DNA of 27,051 nucleotides, taken from contig DATKHF010000018.1 in the NCBI GenBank assembly GCA_035510355.1, positions 1 through 27,051 of the forward strand, written 5' to 3'. Source of the DNA: DATKHF01 sp035510355. GTDB taxonomy: Bacteria; Patescibacteriota; Saccharimonadia; Saccharimonadales; UBA4665. The stretch's first letter is position 1. Every line of letters begins with the position of its first letter. This document shows, piece by piece, positions 13,851 to 21,178 of the stretch. The notes beneath the pieces were generated by a model, which was not told where the DNA came from, ran no database searches, and saw only the letters and a program-made list of their open reading frames with translations. The position numbers and the translations under genes were made by a program.

Positions 13851-14010
13851 TCCTCTGCTCAAACGAGCAGGCGGCAACATCCGAAAACTTGTGCTCTTGC
13901 TCGAGAGACTTTGTTAGAGCTGTATCGGACTCTCCTCGTCTTGCGCGAGGTAAACCGTTGCGGCACAGTTCCCGATTTGCACGGGATTCCAGCTTTATTT
14001 GTTAAGTACC
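13851..14010 (-). promoter_or_regulatory. Cobalamin riboswitch in the leader of the 527-aa gene
   Basis: Read on the minus strand, this leader has the cobalamin core in order. GGAATCCCGTGCAAATCGGG (13990-13971) contains P4, with CCCG/CGGG arms and the TGCAAAT loop. AACTGTGCCGCAACGG (13970-13955) is the P5/L5 block. A P6-region hairpin follows (CCTCG 13950-13946 with CGAGG 13938-13934), then a B12-box-like AGTCCGATAC (13931-13922). AGCTG (13994-13990) pairs with CAGCT (13922-13918) and closes the core. L5 TGTGC (13967-13963) can kiss GCACA (13894-13890). The 3' hairpin CTGCTC-GTTT-GAGCAG (13870-13855) runs into the ribosome-binding site, so control is probably translational. The B12 box is less canonical than the rest. 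The ligand form is not predicted. Confidence 0.88.
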
Positions 14011-14013
14011 GTT

Positions 14014-14022
14014 AGCATAACA
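14014..14022 (-). promoter_or_regulatory. Extended -10 promoter of the riboswitch transcript
   Basis: The minus strand reads TGT-TATGCT. Predicted initiation near 14007 falls just at the 5' end of the aptamer. This gives a leader of about 165 bases before the ATG at 13843. Confidence 0.5.
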
Positions 14023-14068
14023 CACACTGGTTACGCTACATATAGTATTATTTACGACCATCTAGCCA

Positions 14069-14545
14069 CTAGTCGTCGCTATCGACTGGCTGTTTTAACG
14101 TCGTTAATCGTGGGATAAAGCTTTGAGCGGCACCGTCGAGACCTAGAACTTTGAGGGCGCCGACTAGTACGTAGAGTTGGTCAATATGCGTTTGTTCTGG
14201 TTTGGCGATTTGCTCGGCTTCATGGAAAAAGTAATTAACCTTCTCCACTAACCACTTTTCATCACTAGGCCGAACTTGATTGGTAGCAAGTTTAGGTACT
14301 TCACTGGCCTTTACGACTTCCAGAGAGCGAGCACTTCGGTCACGTTTACGCAGTTGTCCACGCTTAATAAGGTTATTAACGTGTAGGGCTACGGTCGCTA
14401 CAGATGTATAGTTCAGGCCTTTCATAATTTCACGGTAGCTTGGGCTATAACCATGCTCAGCTATAAAACTTTCAATAAAGCTGAGTAGTTCTTTTTGTTT
14501 TTTGGTTGGCCGGAGATTGTCTTGATCTGTTTGCTTTTCGTTCAT
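14069..14545 (-). CDS. LexA-type DNA-binding protein lacking the S24 protease domain
   Basis: Residues 11-78 match the LexA winged-helix DNA-binding domain: LRPTKKQKELLSFIESFI, HGYSPSYREI, then VATVALHVNNLIKRGQLRKR and the basic end RSARSLEV. The rest (91-158) is a charged, helical segment. It has no Ser-Lys dyad, no Ala-Gly cleavage site and too little length for the peptidase domain of about 200-aa LexA. It therefore cannot be inactivated by RecA-stimulated self-cleavage. It may still bind operators as a repressor released in another way, or act as a nucleoid-type regulator. An extended -10 (TGG-CATAAT, 14562-14554) ends 8 bases before its ATG, so the transcript may be leaderless. It lies 9 bases after the O-antigen ligase gene. 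Confidence 0.8.
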   Translation of the reverse strand: MNEKQTDQDNLRPTKKQKELLSFIESFIAEHGYSPSYREIMKGLNYTSVATVALHVNNLIKRGQLRKRDRSARSLEVVKASEVPKLATNQVRPSDEKWLVEKVNYFFHEAEQIAKPEQTHIDQLYVLVGALKVLGLDGAAQSFIPRLTTLKQPVDSDD

Positions 14546-14553
14546 ACATACCT

Positions 14554-14562
14554 ATTATGCCA
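14554..14562 (-). promoter_or_regulatory. Extended -10 promoter of the LexA-like gene
   Basis: The minus strand reads TGG-CATAAT, ending 8 bases before the ATG at 14545. Initiation would fall at or just before the start codon. It overlaps the stop region of the upstream gene. Confidence 0.4.
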
Positions 14563-15913
14563 CAGGTGACTTGTGATTTTTCACTTTTTGATCTTGATCT
14601 ATCTTTAGCACTGCTTTGTGCGGTTTGACTGTTGAGGCTAAGGCAATGCCGGCTAGCCCCCACCACACAAAGGCGAGTGTGTCGTCTGACCAGGCGTACG
14701 TAAATTGATTTACTATAGTCAGGCCAATTAATGAGGCTAGTAGCCCAAGCGCAAGTGGATTGGTACGGCGTTTCCAGAGTTCATACCCAAGTACTATATT
14801 AATACTCGCGAAAAGAACAAGGCCTATCCAGCCTAATTCCTCAGCTATTTCCAAAAAATAGCTCTCGGTATTACGTGGAGCGTGCGGAGCATTGTACCTA
14901 GAGGCAGGACCCGCGGTTCCTGGACCACGACCAAATGGTTGATGCAATAAGTCATGCAGGCCACTGCGTAAAGAGCTTGCATGACCAGCGTTAGAAGTTA
15001 CCTGTGCAGTTGAACCTGGGCTGACATGAAACAGTGCATCTTGCACTCCGTTATTGTGCTGAAATAGTACAGCACCGATTGCTAAAATTAATACTGCTAC
15101 GCTAGCTACTACTACAAACCGTAATTTTGTGCGGTGGTTGCGTAAACTTAACCAAGCCGCCACTACAATAGCGACAAAGCTACCAATCCAAGCACTGCGT
15201 GAGAAACTTAATATTAGCGCGCCTATTGCCAGTGCGACTAACAACAAGTATTGCCAACAGCGACGCCAGGTAACTGCCACACAAGCAACTAATAGGCCGA
15301 GCATTGCTACTAAGTAGGCGCCAAAAGGATTAGTACCACGTAAAAATGATTGTACGCGAATAGTGTTTGTGTTTTGATTGATTGTAATTATGGGGACGAA
15401 CGTAGTACCTTTCCTATATCCAAAATGTGTCAGAAAATTATGTGGCAATATAAAGAATTGCAGAAGCGCAAAAACTGCAACTACAGCTAGTGGCCAGAAA
15501 ATAAGTTTGCGCCATTTTTTGTCTAGCCAGGAGCTTTTTATAGAGACCATCCAAACAGCGAGAAACCAAATTAAAAACCTAAGATTAACAAGGACTGCAT
15601 AACTTAGTGCTTTGAGTGTGACTTCGTGTTTTGTCAATGATATAACGCCAAAAGTTAAGGTTATCAACACGTAGGCTACAATTAAACGAAATAGCAAACT
15701 ATTAAATAGAAGCTGGCGTAATTGTTTATTACTAATAATCCATGTACCGACTACACAAACTAGAATCAGCAATAATATATCATCCCATAGACGCAGTAAG
15801 GTGAAGTGTCCGACTAGGCTTGAGGCCCATACGGTTAGAAAGGCATAGAATGGTACTAGCACAATAACAGTGGCAATTAATACATTGGTGAGTCGAATTG
15901 ATATTTTTGTCAT
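14555..15913 (-). CDS. O-antigen ligase/polymerase family membrane protein (WaaL/Wzy)
   Basis: A polytopic membrane glycosyltransferase that ligates or polymerises lipid-linked glycans on the outer face of the membrane. Seen: about 10-12 hydrophobic helices, the Wzy_C-type core with SRSAWIGSFVAIVVAAW, and a large extracytoplasmic loop containing FGRGPGTAG and ESYFLEIAEELGWIGLVLF, both usual in the family. In a monoderm-like cell such proteins act on wall or capsule polymers, so polymerase or teichuronic-type ligase is more likely than LPS ligase. The basic C-terminus (KPHKAVLKIDQDQKVKNHK) is cytoplasmic. It lies downstream of the methyltransferase (29-base gap). TATAAG 9 bases before the ATG is a possible -10 giving a near-leaderless mRNA. 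Confidence 0.87.
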   Translation of the reverse strand: MTKISIRLTNVLIATVIVLVPFYAFLTVWASSLVGHFTLLRLWDDILLLILVCVVGTWIISNKQLRQLLFNSLLFRLIVAYVLITLTFGVISLTKHEVTLKALSYAVLVNLRFLIWFLAVWMVSIKSSWLDKKWRKLIFWPLAVVAVFALLQFFILPHNFLTHFGYRKGTTFVPIITINQNTNTIRVQSFLRGTNPFGAYLVAMLGLLVACVAVTWRRCWQYLLLVALAIGALILSFSRSAWIGSFVAIVVAAWLSLRNHRTKLRFVVVASVAVLILAIGAVLFQHNNGVQDALFHVSPGSTAQVTSNAGHASSLRSGLHDLLHQPFGRGPGTAGPASRYNAPHAPRNTESYFLEIAEELGWIGLVLFASINIVLGYELWKRRTNPLALGLLASLIGLTIVNQFTYAWSDDTLAFVWWGLAGIALASTVKPHKAVLKIDQDQKVKNHKSPVA

Positions 15914-15942
15914 AACTACTATCTTATAGATCGCTTCGCTCT

Positions 15943-16734
15943 TTAATGAACAGAAAGGTAGGTATACTGTTTACGGGCAACGAATTCCACGCTAGTGGCC
16001 AAAAAGCCAAGTGGAGTGTAGTTCGTAAGGGCTAGGTCTATTTCTTCTACCAGCCTCGGCGCTGGGTAGGTTACGTAGCCTTTTGGAAAAAGTTGACGGA
16101 ACCATGGCTTACCAACAGTATTAAAACCGGCTCGTTTTAGTAAAGTACGAACTTCTGATCTACTATATAGTCGATCATGATAGCGCCCGCCGCGCCACCA
16201 TGCTACTTTGTGCATATAGCCATACTTATTGGGCAGATTGAAGCAAAAGAATAAGCCATCGTTTTTTAGAATCCGGTTTAATTCTTTAAGTGCTTCGTAA
16301 TCATACGGCACATGCTCAAGCACACCGAAACCTACAATTGCATCAAAGGTATTATCTTTAAAAGGTAAGGCATGTCCCGTCGATGTCTTAACCTTTAAAT
16401 TAAACTTTTCCCAAATCGCTTTATGTGAGAACTCAGCGGTCTCATAACCAATAATATTAGCCTCCTTTAAGGTAAGAAAATATTGAACGTAACCTTTCCC
16501 GGCGCCCCAATCTAAAATACTGAGTTCATTAATGGGCCGATTTGTTTGTCGCTCCATTACTGCCAGCACCAATTCACTGAGGTATCGATAAATAAGGTGA
16601 GTCGCTGGATTTTGAATAGTTGCATAAATGTCACCGCCAGCACCAGCGGCGGCTGTTATAAGTGTTTCGTCTAAGGGATAAATCGGACGAGCAACTCGTC
16701 GTTTTATTTTACGAAGTTCAGCGCCTGTAATCAT
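15943..16734 (-). CDS. Class I SAM-dependent methyltransferase
   Basis: Rossmann-fold methyltransferase of the Methyltransf_11 type, acceptor unknown. Seen: motif I ILDWGAGKG (73-81), the acidic end of strand 2 in IIGYETA (94-100), ALPFKDNTFDAIVGFGVLEHV (122-142, motifs II/III), and a post-motif NRILKNDGLFFCFNLPN (153-169). The position in a surface-polysaccharide locus suggests O-methylation of a sugar or lipid-linked glycan, but that is inference. No Shine-Dalgarno precedes the ATG; TATATT (16744-16739) lies 4 bases before it. Divergent from the glycosylphosphotransferase gene. Confidence 0.88.
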   Translation of the reverse strand: MITGAELRKIKRRVARPIYPLDETLITAAAGAGGDIYATIQNPATHLIYRYLSELVLAVMERQTNRPINELSILDWGAGKGYVQYFLTLKEANIIGYETAEFSHKAIWEKFNLKVKTSTGHALPFKDNTFDAIVGFGVLEHVPYDYEALKELNRILKNDGLFFCFNLPNKYGYMHKVAWWRGGRYHDRLYSRSEVRTLLKRAGFNTVGKPWFRQLFPKGYVTYPAPRLVEEIDLALTNYTPLGFLATSVEFVARKQYTYLSVH

Positions 16735-16928
16735 TGCTAATATACTATGTTACAAAGGACTAAAGCACAACTTCTAGCCCTGGTTTATCGTTCAGTTTAG
16801 TTCATAAATGTTACAATCTATTATATAGCTTTGCGCCACTTCCGCTATTATTTTCAGCTACGCGGGTTTTGGACTTGGCATATAATTTTGTATATCTCAC
16901 ATTATGAGCAATACCCCTAAACTGTTTT
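16735..16928. promoter_or_regulatory. Divergent promoter region of the surface-glycan locus
   Basis: This 194-base gap carries plus-strand TGT-TACAAT (16809-16817, extended -10) and TATAAT (16881-16886, no -35 match) for the glycosylphosphotransferase gene, and minus-strand TATATT (16744-16739) for the methyltransferase. A short frame MSNTPKLFYEK (16904-16939) overlaps the phosphotransferase start. No RNA family or strong hairpin is recognised. Confidence 0.5.
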
Positions 16929-18353
16929 ATGAAAAATAACGCCTCGCTCGTCTACAACGCTTGCTTGATCGTCGGAGATTTTTTGGCATTGGTACTTGCT
17001 TTTGCGGTAGCGTACCTTATTAGAGCACATCTATATACAGCCAAGGTCGCTCATCCTATTCATGGCCGTACCTACCTTGAAATATTCCTAACTTTATTAC
17101 CCTTCTGGATCATTATCTTTGCCTTGCTTGGTCTTTATAACCAGTCTATTTACGAAAAACGCTTTAATGAGCTGGGACGATTGCTTATGGGGTCATTCCT
17201 TGGCATGTTATTTGTGATATTTTGGAATTTTGTATCAGTTCAACCAATTTTTCCAGCTAAGCTCGTACCGATTTATGGCTTTGTTCTTAGTTTTATCTTC
17301 CTCGTAATTTTTCGTAATATAGCCCGTTTTGTTCGTACTAAATTATTTACGTATAACATTGGCCTGAATAATGTTTTAATCGTCGGCAATACTAGTATGG
17401 CTAATGAGCTGGTCGGATCGTTATTCCAGAGCCCCAAATCTGGGTATAAAGTGCTCGGGGTAGTTGGCGGTCAGGAAGCAATTGGTGAACACCGACAGGT
17501 GCGACTTTTCCATAATTTTGCCGAAGCTTTAAAGGATATAAAAGACCCTATCTATACGATCGTCCAAACGGAATTATATGCTGACGAAACCCGTAATCGT
17601 GAAATCTTGGAATATGCTCAGACACACCATGTAGCTTACCGCTTCGTACCTGGTAATACAGAATTATTTGTTGGCAATATTGACGTCGAATTATTTCGTA
17701 ACTCTATCCCTGTTATTGCTGTCCATCAAACTGCCTTGATTGGCTGGGGGCGAATTGTCAAACGGGTATTTGATTTGCTCGTTGGAGGCATTCTCCTAGT
17801 CATTGCATCGCCATTCATCTTACTAATTATTCTGGCCGAATTGTTCAGTGGTGGTCAAGTTTTTTTTCGTCAAACACGGCTGACGCGCTTTAATAATGAG
17901 TTTCGGGTGTTTAAGTTCCGAACGCTCAAGAAAGCCTATAATAATCTCTCGCCAGAAGACGGTTTTATGAAAATGGGCCGGCCGGAATTGATTGATGAGT
18001 ATCGTAGGAATGGTGATCAAATTCCTCACGATCCACGTTTTAGCCAGCTCGGTAATTTTCTGCGACGAACAAGTTTGGATGAATTGCCGCAGCTTATTAA
18101 TATTGTCCGCGGGGATATTAGTTTAGTTGGCCCTCGGCCGTTGGTACCCAAAGAACTATCTTTGTACGAAAAACGTCATACGATTTTAAGTGTGAAGTCG
18201 GGCCTTACCGGTCTGGCACAAGTTTCGGGACGCAAAAGTATCAGCTTCGAGGAACGCCGTAAGCTTGATTTATACTATGTACAAAATTGGACATTTTGGC
18301 TGGATCTTATAATTTTGACTAAGACTATCCGGGTTATCTTGCAAGGAAGCTAA
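16929..18353 (+). CDS. Undecaprenyl-phosphate glycosylphosphotransferase (WbaP/EpsE type)
   Basis: Transfers a sugar-1-phosphate from a nucleotide sugar to the polyprenyl phosphate carrier, the first step of surface polysaccharide assembly. Seen: four N-terminal transmembrane helices (about 10-32, 50-70, 85-105, 113-132), a Rossmann-like CoA-binding-type soluble part (147-265, VLIVGNTSMANELV), a re-entrant hydrophobic helix (278-305), and the bacterial sugar transferase domain. The latter has VFFRQTRL, FRVFKFRTL (325-333), the catalytic TSLDELPQLINIVRGDISLVGPRP region with Asp384-Glu385, and SGLTGLAQVSGR. The 474-aa length is typical. The ATG at 16929 has no good Shine-Dalgarno and overlaps an 11-codon upstream frame. 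The next gene starts directly after its stop (TAAATG). Initiating sugar unknown. Confidence 0.93.
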   Translation: MKNNASLVYNACLIVGDFLALVLAFAVAYLIRAHLYTAKVAHPIHGRTYLEIFLTLLPFWIIIFALLGLYNQSIYEKRFNELGRLLMGSFLGMLFVIFWNFVSVQPIFPAKLVPIYGFVLSFIFLVIFRNIARFVRTKLFTYNIGLNNVLIVGNTSMANELVGSLFQSPKSGYKVLGVVGGQEAIGEHRQVRLFHNFAEALKDIKDPIYTIVQTELYADETRNREILEYAQTHHVAYRFVPGNTELFVGNIDVELFRNSIPVIAVHQTALIGWGRIVKRVFDLLVGGILLVIASPFILLIILAELFSGGQVFFRQTRLTRFNNEFRVFKFRTLKKAYNNLSPEDGFMKMGRPELIDEYRRNGDQIPHDPRFSQLGNFLRRTSLDELPQLINIVRGDISLVGPRPLVPKELSLYEKRHTILSVKSGLTGLAQVSGRKSISFEERRKLDLYYVQNWTFWLDLIILTKTIRVILQGS

Positions 18354-19466
18354 ATGAAAGATACATCCAAACTAAAAATTGCTCTCGTTTGCGACTGGCT
18401 CACGGGCATTGGCGGGGCTGAGCGAGTGGTGCTCGAGATACATAAATTATTTCCCGAAGCGCCGATCTATACTTCGCAATATGATCCCGATACACTTGAG
18501 CAATTCGCAGACGCCGATGTTCGAACTGGCCGGTTACAAAAATTGCCAAAATCGCTTAAAAAATTCCTGCCAGTATTACGGGCTTGGTACTTTAGCCATC
18601 TTGATCTGACCGATTATGACTTGGTCATTTCGATTAGTGGGGCTGAAGCTAAAAGCGTAAAAACCAGCTCACAGGCTACGCATATTTCATACATTCACTC
18701 ACCTACTCATTATTACTGGATTCGTTACGACGAGTACCTCGAACATCCGGGCTTCCCGAGAGGCTTTAATTGGCTGGCACGACTTGGGTTGAAATTATTA
18801 ATTCGGCCCATGCAACTCTGGGATTTTCATGCTGCTCAACAGCCAGATTACTTAATTGCCAACTCCACGCACACGAAGATGATGATCGAAAAATACTATA
18901 AACGAACATCGACTGTTATCTTCCCGCCAGTGGAAGTGGAACGTTTTAAGCTGACTGGCCCCGAAAAACAGCGTCATGGTTTCGTGACTGCAGGTCGACA
19001 AACTCCTTATAAACGAATTGACTTAGCGGTGGCAGCTTGCAGTGAGCTCAATGTACCTTTAGTCGTTATTGGTAATGGGCCAGAACATAAAAAGCTAGAG
19101 AAACTAGCTGGGCGGAGTGTTATTTTTCTTACCAATGTTAACGACATGGAAATGGCCGAACACTTCCAAACAGCTACCGGCTTTATCTTTCCAACGAACG
19201 TTGAAGATTTTGGAGTTACGGCTGTGGAAGCAATGGCTGCCGGTACACCAGTAATTGCCTATCAAGAAGGTGGCCCTAAGGATTATATTATTCCGAATAA
19301 GACTGGTTTATTTTTCGATAAACTAACGGTGAAAAACTTAGTGAAAACCCTTGAAGGCTTTAAACCCGAAAAGTATGATGCAGGAGCGATTGCCCATGAA
19401 GCACAGCGTTTTTCCGTACAAACCTTCACCAGCGCAATGCGTAATTTTATAAAAGCTTCTCTTTGA
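18354..19466 (+). CDS. Glycosyltransferase family 4
   Basis: GT-B retaining glycosyltransferase that adds a sugar, often mannose or rhamnose, to the lipid-linked acceptor at the cytosolic face. Seen: N-terminal LVCDWLTGIGGAERVVLEI (11-29), HSPTHYYW (115-122) as in WbaZ-like mannosyltransferases, GRQTPYKRIDLAVAA (214-228) with the Arg/Lys that bind the nucleotide diphosphate, VVIGNGPE, and the E-x7-E motif in VEDFGVTAVEAMAAGTPVIA (Glu284, Glu292). It follows the glycosylphosphotransferase without a gap, so the two are co-transcribed. Donor and acceptor are not predictable. Confidence 0.92.
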   Translation: MKDTSKLKIALVCDWLTGIGGAERVVLEIHKLFPEAPIYTSQYDPDTLEQFADADVRTGRLQKLPKSLKKFLPVLRAWYFSHLDLTDYDLVISISGAEAKSVKTSSQATHISYIHSPTHYYWIRYDEYLEHPGFPRGFNWLARLGLKLLIRPMQLWDFHAAQQPDYLIANSTHTKMMIEKYYKRTSTVIFPPVEVERFKLTGPEKQRHGFVTAGRQTPYKRIDLAVAACSELNVPLVVIGNGPEHKKLEKLAGRSVIFLTNVNDMEMAEHFQTATGFIFPTNVEDFGVTAVEAMAAGTPVIAYQEGGPKDYIIPNKTGLFFDKLTVKNLVKTLEGFKPEKYDAGAIAHEAQRFSVQTFTSAMRNFIKASL

Positions 19467-19526
19467 AGACAATGGCATTTAGCTTTCTGGGTTAACAATC
19501 AATACATTTATGCTTTTGGGTATTGG

Positions 19527-19535
19527 TGTTATACT
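19527..19535 (+). promoter_or_regulatory. Extended -10 promoter of the L,D-transpeptidase gene
   Basis: The site reads TGT-TATACT, the same nonamer as at 8956-8964, followed by an AT-containing stretch. Predicted start near 19542. No -35 consensus. Confidence 0.55.
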
Positions 19536-19567
19536 AATCTCAGTATTTGTGCGAAATCAACAACGTG

Positions 19568-21085
19568 ATGGAAAAACAAAATCAGTCAACAGACATTGAG
19601 ACAGCACAGCGGTTATTCCTAGCGGTAGCCGAGGCTTATGCAGCCTCGAAACAGTCGGACGTAGTTGAGCTTGATGCTTCACTAGAACCATCACCTTCAC
19701 AAAAGCCACCAACCAAAAAATCTTGGGTGCAACTTTTTAAGCGGCCAGTCGTAACTATTGTTCCGGCGGCTATCGCTGTGTTGCTACTCGTTGTTTGGGC
19801 TATTGGTAATAATTACGATTCTCATTTTCAACTTGGTACTTCTTTGATTTCGACCCATGCATCGAATAGCACTTTGCAGGACGCTATTGCTACCTCTATT
19901 AGTCAGTATCATCTAACTATTGCCTACCCTAAGGGTGGACAGCAGAGCTTCACGCTATCAGCCGTCGGTGTAAATGTTCAAACATCAGCCTCAGTACAAG
20001 CTCTCCGACATGAGCAAGATAGCCTTGCCAATCGACTCCATTGGTGGCGACCAATCCCCGTTCAGCTAGCCACCAAAGTAAGTACTGTTAATTTAAACGA
20101 TTTTATTACAGCCCATGCTGATGTTGTGGTGCAGCCGGCGAAAGATGCCTCGTTATCGGTTCAAAACGGAACCGTTCAGTTGGCGAGTGCTGTTGCTGGT
20201 AAGGAATATGGTTTAGCAAATGCCGGCCAGCTCATCGTTAGTCAAGCGGACAGTCTTCAAACGACCCCACTTACATTAAAGTTATTAGCTGTACAGCCGA
20301 CTCTCACCAGTACAGAACTCACCAGCTCAGAAACAACCCTTAAGCAGACTTTGCAACAACACATTACTTTTACAATTGATGGGCAAACAATCACTCCAAG
20401 CCCTGCCGATATTGCCGCATGGATTGAACTTACTCCAAACTTGAAAACTAAAACCGTGTCTATTGCTGTCAGTAGTAGTGCTGTAATGGCGTATATCAAT
20501 ACGGTATCAGGTGCTGACACTCACCCGTCGCGTGATCAAGTTAATGTCACTAACGCCGATGGTAGCACAAGTATATTAGTACAGGGATCTGATGGGGTGG
20601 CTGTCGGCGGCAAGCAAACAGCTGTTACGACAATTGTTCAGACCCTTTTAGCCAATAAAGGTATACAAATTAATTTACCTATAACGACCGCTACGTACGG
20701 CACTATCACAGCTGGCAATTGGCCAAAATGGATTGAGGTTAATGTCACTACTAAACGAATGTACGCCTATCAATACGGCCAGCTCGTTAACACTTTCCTC
20801 ATCAGCGCCGGCAAACCATCTACGCCTACGCCGCTTGGACAATTCTATATCTGGGATAAACTTACCTCACAAACCATGACTGGCCCCGGTTACGTTCAGC
20901 CGAACGTTCCATGGATAAACTATTTTGATCATTCAGGTGATGCTATCCATGGTAATTACTGGCGAGCAGCCAGTATATTCGGCAATGTTAATAGCTCACA
21001 TGGCTGTGTTGGAGTACAGGTGCCCGAAGCCGAGTGGGTTTATAATTGGGCACCGATTGGTACGCCAGTAATAATCCATACCTAA
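19568..21085 (+). CDS. L,D-transpeptidase (YkuD) with membrane anchor
   Basis: Cell-wall enzyme that forms 3-3 peptide crosslinks or attaches proteins to peptidoglycan. Seen, numbering from ATG 19568: a cytoplasmic N-terminus with a basic patch, one helix (about 64-82, VVTIVPAAIAVLLLVVWAI), a long extracellular segment with repeats like the PG_binding_4 domain (about 110-365), and a C-terminal YkuD domain (about 375-505). The YkuD domain has WIEVNVTTKRMYAYQYG, STPTPLGQFYIW, DAIHGNYW and the catalytic SHGCVGVQVPE (Cys480, His478). The frame extends to a TTG at 19547 and a GTG at 19565. None has a good ribosome-binding site, so the start is uncertain by up to 7 codons. It lies between the glycosyltransferase and the rhamnose operon, with its own promoter. 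Confidence 0.93.
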   Translation: MEKQNQSTDIETAQRLFLAVAEAYAASKQSDVVELDASLEPSPSQKPPTKKSWVQLFKRPVVTIVPAAIAVLLLVVWAIGNNYDSHFQLGTSLISTHASNSTLQDAIATSISQYHLTIAYPKGGQQSFTLSAVGVNVQTSASVQALRHEQDSLANRLHWWRPIPVQLATKVSTVNLNDFITAHADVVVQPAKDASLSVQNGTVQLASAVAGKEYGLANAGQLIVSQADSLQTTPLTLKLLAVQPTLTSTELTSSETTLKQTLQQHITFTIDGQTITPSPADIAAWIELTPNLKTKTVSIAVSSSAVMAYINTVSGADTHPSRDQVNVTNADGSTSILVQGSDGVAVGGKQTAVTTIVQTLLANKGIQINLPITTATYGTITAGNWPKWIEVNVTTKRMYAYQYGQLVNTFLISAGKPSTPTPLGQFYIWDKLTSQTMTGPGYVQPNVPWINYFDHSGDAIHGNYWRAASIFGNVNSSHGCVGVQVPEAEWVYNWAPIGTPVIIHT

Positions 21086-21178
21086 GCAGTGTGTTTTAGC
21101 TTTTTAAAATTTTACAACTATTTAATATGTTTTCTTTTGCAGTTAGCGGGTCAAGATTGTTAGGCTAGGTAGTACAGT

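Noticed and set aside
13925..13936. GAGGAGAGTCCG on the minus strand resembles the conserved GAGGAAAGTCCG of RNase P RNA.
   Set aside because: The gap is only about 225 bases and none of the other RNase P elements follow. The neighbouring blocks fit a cobalamin riboswitch in the right order, and an ATG with ribosome-binding site comes right after.
13590..14015. Plus-strand open frame of 141 codons across the riboswitch.
   Set aside because: It is antisense to the 527-aa gene and the aptamer, with no ribosome-binding site and a serine/arginine-rich shadow-like composition.
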